A DNA stretch of 56,151 nt, from the NCBI GenBank assembly GCA_902783155.1, contig CACZPR010000076.1:1-56151 (forward strand), written 5' to 3'. The notes below the pieces were generated by a model. The model did not search any database, was not told the origin of the DNA, and saw only the letters and a program-made list of their open reading frames with translations. The stretch is from an uncultured Spirochaetaceae bacterium (GTDB lineage Bacteria > Spirochaetota > Spirochaetia > Treponematales > Treponemataceae). This document shows positions 1 through 5,423 of this stretch, piece after piece. Position 1 is the first letter of the stretch. Every line of letters begins with the position of its first letter. Both the position numbers and the translations under genes were made by a program.

Positions 1-363
1 GGCTTCAAATTTGCAATGGCAGAATACCTGAGCGAAACGCTGGATAAAATAGAAAAAATGCCGGAAACAACATTTGACCAGATTGCAGATAAATATGTAG
101 AGATGAATGAGGCGCATCCGTTCAGAGAAGGCAACGGCAGAACGACACGCATTTGGCTTGACTTGATTTTAAAACGCAGTCTAAAAAAATGTGTGGATTG
201 GAGTCAGATTGACAAAAAAGCATACCTAAGCGCAATGGAAGAGAGCGTAATCGATTCCACAAAAATCAAAACACTCCTGCAAAACGCCCTCACAGACAAA
301 ATCAACGACCGCGAAACTTTCATGAAAGGCATCGATTATTCGTACTACTACGAGGAAAATTGA
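1..363 (+). CDS. Fic family protein adenylyltransferase, 3' part
   Basis: The reading frame is open from base 1, so the gene is cut by the window edge and only about 120 C-terminal residues are present. The Fic active-site motif HPFREGNGRTTR is seen around residue 43 of this piece; its His is the catalytic base and the GNGR part binds phosphate. The C-terminal stretch ending MKGIDYSYYYEEN is typical of stand-alone Fic proteins. Fic enzymes transfer AMP from ATP to Ser, Thr or Tyr of a target protein and are often toxins or regulators. The inhibitory helix, if there is one, would lie outside the window. The neighbours are a KilA-N remnant and hsdS, a common setting in which Fic genes lie inside type I restriction loci. 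The family assignment is firm; the target is unknown. Confidence 0.9.
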   Translation, partial: GFKFAMAEYLSETLDKIEKMPETTFDQIADKYVEMNEAHPFREGNGRTTRIWLDLILKRSLKKCVDWSQIDKKAYLSAMEESVIDSTKIKTLLQNALTDKINDRETFMKGIDYSYYYEEN

Positions 364-396
364 TAATTGAGAATGTGTAATGGAGAATTGAAAATT
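363..396 (+). repeat. AT-rich dispersed repeat, copy 1
   Basis: A short segment made of variants of the words AATTGAGAAT, AATGGAGAATT and GAAAATTG follows the fic stop codon. Related words recur at 993-1027, 1531-1560 (opposite orientation), 1663-1712 and 2147-2176 (opposite orientation), always around hsdS. This is a local dispersed repeat, not coding sequence of fic. Confidence 0.6.
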
Positions 397-556
397 GGTT
401 AAGAAAGTTACGATAGATTTAATTTCAGTAACATCGTTAAAAAAAAAGACTGCCACGGTCCCTAGCACTGCAGAGCAGGAGAAAGGATTACGTGGCTCAC
501 AACTTTATTATAAACAAATTTTGTGGTAAAATCAAACTGTTTGGAGAAGTAAAACA
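397..556. other. Intergenic stretch with a possible gene remnant
   Basis: No convincing gene is seen. One frame is open from about 395 to 529 (44 codons, no ATG or ribosome binding site) and may be a decayed remnant. An extended -10 element, TGGTAAAAT (524-532), lies in front of the next gene, which has a Shine-Dalgarno GGAG near 542. Confidence 0.35.
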
Positions 557-919
557 ATGAAAAGCATAAAAGAAACAATCCACGCACAAGGCATTGAAAT
601 TGGAATTTATACAACTGACTTTGAAAATGAATTTATTTCTCTTACAGATATTGCCCGATACAAAAGCGATGAACCTGCTGCTGTTATTCAAAACTGGATG
701 CGAAACAGAGATGTAATTGAATTTTTGGGACTGTGGGAAACTTTGCATAACACAGATTTTAACCACCTCGAATTCGAGGGGTTTAAAAATGCTGCTGGAG
801 CAAATGCGTTTACAATGTCACCGCAAAAATGGATAAAAGCGACAAACAGCCATAAAACAGCTAAGCACAATAATGAATTTGGATTTTTCTTCTCAAAAGG
901 TTTTGACTATTACAGATAA
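557..919 (+). pseudogene. Truncated KilA-N domain protein
   Basis: The first 95 or so residues match the N-terminal half of KilA-N DNA-binding proteins: the SLTDIARYKSDEPAAVIQNWMRNR motif region, the FLGLWE motif and MSPQKWIKATN. In complete family members the last motif continues into a Gly-rich turn and a helix ending in KLYLIKEFQ. Here the sequence breaks off into about 25 unrelated residues and stops, giving 120 residues where about 250-280 is usual. The gene keeps a Shine-Dalgarno (GGAG) and a promoter, so it may still be expressed. KilA-N genes of this kind often sit between hsdM and hsdS. I read it as a 3'-truncated gene, most likely from the same rearrangements that reshaped hsdS next door. 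Function is not predictable. Confidence 0.65.
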
Positions 920-931
920 GGAGAAATCTGA

Positions 932-994
932 ATGACACAAAAAGAAATAGAGCGAACAGAAATAGAAGCCCCCTACGAACTGCCGGAAGAATAA
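932..994 (+). pseudogene. Vestigial hsdS start (20 codons)
   Basis: A good ribosome binding site (AAGGAG) precedes an ATG at 932 that opens a 20-codon frame ending EIEAPYELPEE and a stop. The words EI-x-x-PY-x-LPE are a standard HsdS N-terminus and match the N-terminus of the complete hsdS downstream (EIIEPYKLPEGWKW). The frame is ended by an AT-rich dispersed repeat starting at about 992. This looks like the original start of an hsdS allele whose body was lost or replaced. It may still work as a leader peptide that couples translation to the gene at 1015. Confidence 0.6.
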
Positions 995-1027
995 TGAATA
1001 ATTGAGAATGAATAATGGAGAATTTCG
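993..1027 (+). repeat. AT-rich dispersed repeat, copy 2
   Basis: Variants of AATAATTGAGAATGAATAATGGAGAA form the junction between the vestigial and the intact hsdS start. The ATG of the intact hsdS (1015) lies within this repeat, so the start codon of the current gene appears to be supplied by the repeat itself. Confidence 0.6.
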
Positions 1028-2292
1028 AATTGGAACTTGAAAATAAAAGACAGATAGAAATAATCGAACCATACAAATTGCCGGAAGGGTGGAAGTGGGA
1101 TTTTGCAAAAAATCTTGCAGATATTTATACTGGTAATAGTATAAATGAAACGGTAAAGCAAGAAAAGTATTTTGGACAAATGCAAGGTTTAAATTTTATT
1201 GGCACAAAAGATGTTGATTTTGATGGTACTATAAATTATGAAAATGGTGTAAAAATAAACGACTACGAGAATTTTAAAACTGCACCTGCGAATACGCCGC
1301 TTCTTTGTATTGAAGGTGGAAGTGCAGGACGAAAACTTGGTTTTTCAGAAGAAGAAATATGCTTCGGGAATAAACTTTGTGCATTTGTTTGTAAAGGTAT
1401 AAACCCGAAACTTGTATATTATTATTTGCAGTCTGATTTTTTTTATCATTGCTTTATGAAAGAACGCCACGGTTTGATTGGTGGTGTCAGTGTAAATACA
1501 TTAAAGCAGATACCTTTCCCTGTTCCACCTATCAATTCTCAATTATCAATTGTTAATTCAATAGAAACGATGTTCGCAAAACTAGACCAGGCTCAGGAAA
1601 AAGCCAAATCAGTACTAGACAGCTTCGAAACCCGCAAAGCCGCCATCCTGCACAAAGCCTTCAGTGGACAATTGAGAATTGAAAATGAAGAATTGAAAAT
1701 TGAAGATTGGGAAAAGAAATCCTTTTCTGATTTGGGAATTGCAAATCTTGGAAAAATGCTAGATGCAAATAAAAATACAGGCAATGAAGTTCGATATCTT
1801 CGTAATGTAAATGTACGTTGGTTTGACTTTGATTTGTCAGATTTATTAACAATGCGAGCTAAACCAGAAGAAATAAAAAAACTATCAGTGAAAAAAGGTG
1901 ATTTGTTTATTTGTGAAGGTGGTGAACCTGGACGATGCGCCGTATGGAAAGATGAAGATGCTGATTTTATTTTTCAAAAAGCTATTCATCGCTTTCGACC
2001 TAATGAAGGTGTCTCTAGTGAATTCGTTGCTTATGAATTGTATTATTTAAATCAGATTGGAAAACTTTCTGACTATTTTACAGGAACAACAATAAAGCAT
2101 CTTACAGGTCAATCATTGGCAAAAGTTCCTATCAAACTTCCACCTCTCAATTATCAACTATCAATTGTCAATTTCCTAGACACCGTACTAGAAAAAGAAT
2201 CCCGTGCCAAAGAAGCCGCCCAAACCGTCCTAGACCAAATCGCCCTGCTAAAAAAATCAATATTGGCCAGAGCGTTTAGAGGGGAGTTGTAG
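1015..2292 (+). CDS. hsdS: Type I restriction-modification specificity subunit HsdS
   Basis: This 425-residue protein has the two-fold HsdS layout: target recognition domain 1 (about residues 20-170), a conserved helical spacer with FAKLDQAQEKAK and RKAAILHKAFSGQL, target recognition domain 2 (about 225-375), and a C-terminal conserved region ending KKSILARAFRGEL. HsdS sets the DNA sequence recognised by the HsdM2-HsdS methylase and the HsdR complex. The start at 1015 has no clear ribosome binding site and may depend on the upstream leader frame. AT-rich repeats are embedded in frame: they encode INSQLSIVN and NYQLSIVN at the two equivalent hinge positions, and LRIENEELKIE after the central spacer. 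No hsdM or hsdR lies in the window; they may lie upstream of base 1. Confidence 0.92.
   Translation: MENFELELENKRQIEIIEPYKLPEGWKWDFAKNLADIYTGNSINETVKQEKYFGQMQGLNFIGTKDVDFDGTINYENGVKINDYENFKTAPANTPLLCIEGGSAGRKLGFSEEEICFGNKLCAFVCKGINPKLVYYYLQSDFFYHCFMKERHGLIGGVSVNTLKQIPFPVPPINSQLSIVNSIETMFAKLDQAQEKAKSVLDSFETRKAAILHKAFSGQLRIENEELKIEDWEKKSFSDLGIANLGKMLDANKNTGNEVRYLRNVNVRWFDFDLSDLLTMRAKPEEIKKLSVKKGDLFICEGGEPGRCAVWKDEDADFIFQKAIHRFRPNEGVSSEFVAYELYYLNQIGKLSDYFTGTTIKHLTGQSLAKVPIKLPPLNYQLSIVNFLDTVLEKESRAKEAAQTVLDQIALLKKSILARAFRGEL
1531..1560 (-). repeat. AT-rich dispersed repeat inside hsdS, copy 3
   Basis: CAATTCTCAATTATCAATTG is the reverse complement of the words seen at 363 and 993. It is read in frame as INSQLSIVN at the junction of target recognition domain 1 and the central helix, where other HsdS proteins have an EEQ-x-x-IV type sequence. 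Confidence 0.6.
1663..1712 (+). repeat. AT-rich dispersed repeat inside hsdS, copy 4
   Basis: A forward-orientation copy built of AATTGAGAATTGAAAATG and GAAGAATTGAAAATTGAAG is read in frame as LRIENEELKIED between the central spacer and target recognition domain 2. Confidence 0.6.
2147..2176 (-). repeat. AT-rich dispersed repeat inside hsdS, copy 5
   Basis: CAATTATCAACTATCAATTG is a reverse-orientation copy, read in frame as NYQLSIVN. Its place in domain 2 is equivalent to that of the copy at 1531-1560 in domain 1. Confidence 0.6.
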
Positions 2293-2724
2293 CTTCGACT
2301 CCGCTCAGCTACCGACCGGGAATGTATGGCTGGTGAGTGGAACCGTATCGGTTGGTGAGCGTAGTCGTATCGGTTGGTGAGCGTAGTCGTATCGGTTGGT
2401 GAGCGTAGTCGAACCAAAAAAATCAATATTGGCAAGAGCGTTTAGAGGGGAGTTGTAGCTTCGACTCCGCTCAGCTACCGACTGGAAATGTATGGTTGGT
2501 GAGTGGAACCATATCGGTTGGTGAGTAGAACCGTATCGGTTGGTGAGCGTAGTCGAACCAAAAAAATCAATCTTAGCCCGAGCGTTTAGAGGAGAGTTGT
2601 AGCTTCGACTCCGCTCAGCTACCGACTGGAAATGTATGGTTGGTGAGTGGAACCGTATCGGTTGGTGAGCGTAGTCGAACCAAAAAAATCGATTTTGGCC
2701 CGAGCGTTTAGAGGGGAGTTGTAA
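2250..2724 (+). repeat. Nested tandem repeat with four hsdS 3' ends and 22-bp subunits
   Basis: A 43-bp block encoding KKSILARAFRGEL plus a stop occurs at 2250-2292 (the true hsdS end), 2416-2458, 2560-2602 and 2682-2724. The blocks differ mostly at synonymous positions. Between them lies a spacer with CTTCGACTCCGCTCAGCTACC and copies of a 22-bp unit containing TTGGTGAGCGTAGTCG. The block-to-block distances are 166, 144 and 122 bp, so they differ by exactly one 22-bp unit each. TTCGACTCCGCTCA and TGAGCGTAGTCGAA form an inverted pair. The region has no other gene. It could be scars of deleted hsdS copies or an anchor for recombination. Confidence 0.9.
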
Positions 2725-2733
2725 ATTTTTTGC

Positions 2734-2762
2734 TTGATTTTGCATAAAATATTATGTAAAAT
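2734..2762 (+). promoter_or_regulatory. Promoter and operator of the toxin-antitoxin pair
   Basis: A -35 TTGATT (2734-2739) and a -10 TAAAAT (2757-2762) are 17 bp apart. An imperfect inverted repeat, TTTGCATAA (2739-2747) and TTATGTAAA (2752-2760), covers the spacer and the -10. This is where an autoregulating antitoxin would be expected to bind. Confidence 0.6.
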
Positions 2763-2780
2763 CTTAGATAAGAGGTTTTT

Positions 2781-3065
2781 ATGGTAACTTTTGCACGCAA
2801 TGAAATTGTTTCAAGCTCTCAGTTCGTCCGCGGCTTTGCAGGATTCTTGCAGAGAATGACAAAATCCAACGATGAGAAAATCGCCGTCATAAAAAACAAC
2901 CAGATGCAGGCTGTCATGATTCCGATTGATGAATACGAGCGGCTCAAAAGCTTGGAGGAAGCCGCCGAGCAGAAAGAAATTTTCCAGACCATTCAGGAGA
3001 GAAAAAATACGCCTGGTTCTGAATATGTATCCTATGACGATGCAATGAAAATGGCAGGATTGTAA
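2781..3065 (+). CDS. Phd/YefM-type antitoxin
   Basis: This 94-residue protein has the Phd/YefM layout: an N-terminal DNA-binding half with VSSSQFVRGF, a central strand region IAVIKNNQMQAVMIPIDEYERL, which is the family signature, and an acidic C-terminal tail that would bind the toxin. A Shine-Dalgarno (AGAGG) lies 5 nt before the ATG. The stop codon is followed at once by the GTG of the toxin gene, so the two are translationally coupled. It would neutralise the toxin and repress its own promoter at the inverted repeat upstream. It resembles the StbD/RelB-like branch; the exact subfamily is uncertain. Confidence 0.85.
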   Translation: MVTFARNEIVSSSQFVRGFAGFLQRMTKSNDEKIAVIKNNQMQAVMIPIDEYERLKSLEEAAEQKEIFQTIQERKNTPGSEYVSYDDAMKMAGL

Positions 3066-3362
3066 GTGGAATACGAAATCAAATTTCACCCTATGGCGTT
3101 GCAGGAGTTCTGCAGCCTTGACGGAAGCGTAAAGAAACTCGTTAAAAAGCAGCTCGACAAGTTAAAAACTTCCCCTTTGCTTGGTGAAGAATTGGGAAAC
3201 AAAAACGGCTATGACTTGACCGGCTACAGAAAAATGTACGCCTGCAAAAAGCAAATCCGAATCGTGTATTCTGTCGTTGAAAATGTCCTTCTGGTAAACA
3301 TAATCGCCATCGGGAAACGGGAAGAGCTGGAAGTCTACAAAACGGCTTCTGAGCGAGTGTGA
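3066..3362 (+). CDS. RelE/ParE-superfamily toxin
   Basis: This 98-residue protein starts with GTG directly after the antitoxin stop. The fold markers are an N-terminal YEIKFHPMALQEF strand-helix, a Lys-rich helix with VKKQLDKLK, a central GYRKMYACKKQIRIVY hairpin and a C-terminal LLVNIIAIGKREELEVY strand. That pattern fits RelE/ParE toxins of the StbE/RelE type, which cleave mRNA on the ribosome or poison gyrase. The Arg and Lys residues in the central hairpin (YRK, RIVY) are the likely functional ones. Which activity it has cannot be told from sequence alone. Confidence 0.85.
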   Translation: MEYEIKFHPMALQEFCSLDGSVKKLVKKQLDKLKTSPLLGEELGNKNGYDLTGYRKMYACKKQIRIVYSVVENVLLVNIIAIGKREELEVYKTASERV

Positions 3363-3363
3363 A

Positions 3364-4014
3364 ATGCTGGTTTTTGTAGAAAAAGAAAAACCTTTTCAAC
3401 CATATTCTGTTACAATACGTGTTTTAAATGCCAATGCAGTATATGAAAAAGAAGATTTATCTCCATCAATGTTTAAAAGGTTTGTTGGAGCAAGTTTAAT
3501 TGTTGAATTTGAGTATGTGGATTATATGATTGTAAAAAGTCTTATTTCTACAGTTGATTCATGGGTAGAAGGACTTGAATTGATTAAAAATCCCAAAATA
3601 CTAAACTTCTTTAAGAAAAAATATAACTATGGTGGAAAATATTTTGCATTTATATTTTTTGTTATATCTAGTCTTTTAATAATATTTAGACCGCTACAGT
3701 TAAATTTTAATAACTTAAAAAATTGTTTTATCATTATCCTTCTTATTATTTCGGGATGTACTTTTATTGGAAATCTTATTGGAAACAAAATAGAAGAATT
3801 AATAGATTCATTAATGAACAATACAAGAATTGTAATTACAAATGGGGATAAAAAATTAGTAAAGAAATTTGAAGATAGGAATAAGAAGAGTATTTTATGG
3901 TTAATATTCAATTTTGTAATATCAGTATGCTATAATATTTTAATACATATCAGAAAAGAAGGCTATTTACAAACAGTCCACAGTTCCTATGACACTCGAA
4001 ATTGGAAATTATGA
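3364..4014 (+). CDS. AT-rich membrane protein of unknown function
   Basis: This 216-residue protein begins one base after the toxin stop, so it may be cotranscribed with the toxin-antitoxin pair. It has a soluble N-terminal part (1-88), two hydrophobic helices at about 91-110 and 120-140, a short charged loop, and a third hydrophobic stretch at about 176-194. Base composition is clearly more AT-rich than the core genes to the right, as expected for acquired DNA. I do not recognise the family. The final 25 codons overlap another open frame that ends at 4102, which raises the possibility of a frameshift near the 3' end. Confidence 0.55.
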   Translation: MLVFVEKEKPFQPYSVTIRVLNANAVYEKEDLSPSMFKRFVGASLIVEFEYVDYMIVKSLISTVDSWVEGLELIKNPKILNFFKKKYNYGGKYFAFIFFVISSLLIIFRPLQLNFNNLKNCFIIILLIISGCTFIGNLIGNKIEELIDSLMNNTRIVITNGDKKLVKKFEDRNKKSILWLIFNFVISVCYNILIHIRKEGYLQTVHSSYDTRNWKL

Positions 4015-4102
4015 TTTGGAAGAATGGACAGAAGCTTGTATAGACAGTCGCCAAAAGAAAATGGCAAATGAGGCAAAGGGCATCTGGAGAATTCAAGAAT
4101 AG
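3989..4102 (+). pseudogene. Possible 3' remnant of an unidentified gene
   Basis: A 37-codon frame starting MTLEIGNYDLEEWTEACIDS ends at 4102. It is open back to about 3938 without a start codon. Its codons look protein-like (acidic and aromatic mix), and it overlaps the end of the preceding membrane gene in another frame. It could be the 3' end of a truncated gene or the true C-terminus of the preceding gene after a frameshift. The family is not recognised. Confidence 0.35.
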
Positions 4103-4115
4103 TTTTTAATTGAAA

Positions 4116-5402
4116 TCAATACGTCCCATAGTATGAGATTGCTTCATCGAGTGTTTGCTTTCCGACAAGCACCTTGTATGCCGCATTTCTGAGCTGGGAA
4201 TAGGTGTTGTCAAGAATGCCGATTTCCAGCTGGTAAAGATGATCCGTGTTTTCCAATGGCGCGTATACGTCATCGAAAGAATAGACTGTTGAGCATGTTA
4301 TGAGGCGTTTTATTTTTGCAAGATTATTCAGTTCCTCCGTTCTTAAGAGGAAGCGCATAAATTCGTTTGCCATTTCAAGATTCCCGCTGTTTTTGTTTAC
4401 GGAAAATTCTATGGAAGGAACCAGTAAAACGGCTGCATCTTTTTCCATCACGGGAACTGCGTAAAAACTGTATTTAAATGGATTGTTCGTAAATGATTCT
4501 GATAAAGCCTCTCGCTTTTTTGTGCCGGAAACGACATCAGCGGAAGCAAGCATCATGGGAACGTCGCCTTCAAAGAAACGCATGATTACGGCTGAATAAT
4601 TGTCTTTAATCTTTCCGCATTCTTCTAAATCCATAAAGCCGCATTCTTTAAAGCTTTCAACTAATTCAAGGCTTGTTCTCATGTATTCACCGGCCTTGGA
4701 ATCAAGTTCATTCAATTTTGAAATCGCATCGGGCTTGTCCATGACTTCCTTTGTAAAATATGGAAAAACCAGGGAATCTATAATTGAATTTGCAGATTTC
4801 TCTGCAAGAATCGGACTCTTATATCCTGCGTCCTTGAATTTCTGGCAGGCTTCAATCAACTGCGGCCATGTTTTCGGAATTGCGATGTTTTCTTTTTTGA
4901 ACAAGTCTTCGTTTACAAGCATTCCGTTTGCAGCGCACAAAACCGGTACCATCGGAATTGAGCCGTCAGCAAAAGAAAACAAAAGTTTTTGATTTACGGC
5001 AGAAAGCTCGATTCCTGTGTTCTTTGAGTCCGCAAGATTCTCTGCATTTTCAAAGAGCGGATTGTAATTCGATTTATCCAGCATCCACGGAAACGTTGTG
5101 AAAATATCAGGCGCATCTTGGCTGGAGAGTGCCGTGAAAATTGTCTTTTTATAATTGTCCAAATATGTGTAGGCAAGCTCGACGTTCGGATAAAATTCAT
5201 TGAACCGGTCAAATTCTGCTTCAAGGGCTTCAAAATTTTCGTAGCGTCCGGCAATTTCAATTTTGCATTTTGTCTGTGTATCAAGGCGTGGAACAAAGAC
5301 CGTTTCTTTTTTTTGCTGATTGCAGGAAACAAATTCCAGAATTACAAGAGCGCACAGAATCAATATGGAGCAGTTTTTTGCCAGTCTGATTTTATTTTTC
5401 AT
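4116..5402 (-). CDS. Family 1 extracellular solute-binding lipoprotein
   Basis: This 428-residue protein has a lipoprotein signal with the lipobox cysteine at residue 27 (EFVSC). It has the family 1 solute-binding features: the FEALEAEFDRFNEFYPNVEL N-terminal lobe, the SSQDAPDIFTTFPW motif and the NEFMRFLL C-terminal helix. The ATG at 5402 is chosen because AAGGAG lies 8 nt upstream; an ATG two codons earlier is only 2 nt from it. It is the last gene of a four-gene minus-strand operon, 21 bp after the hybrid kinase. No transporter permease is nearby, so it probably serves as a sensor that presents a sugar or other ligand to the kinase's extracytoplasmic domain. That role is inferred from context. 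Confidence 0.85.
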   Translation of the reverse strand: MKNKIRLAKNCSILILCALVILEFVSCNQQKKETVFVPRLDTQTKCKIEIAGRYENFEALEAEFDRFNEFYPNVELAYTYLDNYKKTIFTALSSQDAPDIFTTFPWMLDKSNYNPLFENAENLADSKNTGIELSAVNQKLLFSFADGSIPMVPVLCAANGMLVNEDLFKKENIAIPKTWPQLIEACQKFKDAGYKSPILAEKSANSIIDSLVFPYFTKEVMDKPDAISKLNELDSKAGEYMRTSLELVESFKECGFMDLEECGKIKDNYSAVIMRFFEGDVPMMLASADVVSGTKKREALSESFTNNPFKYSFYAVPVMEKDAAVLLVPSIEFSVNKNSGNLEMANEFMRFLLRTEELNNLAKIKRLITCSTVYSFDDVYAPLENTDHLYQLEIGILDNTYSQLRNAAYKVLVGKQTLDEAISYYGTY

Positions 5403-5423
5403 AATCATTTCTCCTTGCATTTA

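Noticed and set aside
395-529. 44-codon open frame between fic and the KilA-N gene
   Set aside because: No ATG, no ribosome binding site and no recognised family; kept only as a possible remnant.
1198-1216. TTGGCAC word resembling a sigma-54 promoter
   Set aside because: It lies inside hsdS and lacks the GC at the required -12 position.
2293-2681. CRISPR-like alternation of repeats
   Set aside because: The pieces between repeats are not unique spacers; they are copies of the hsdS 3' end and of a 22-bp unit, and no cas gene is near.
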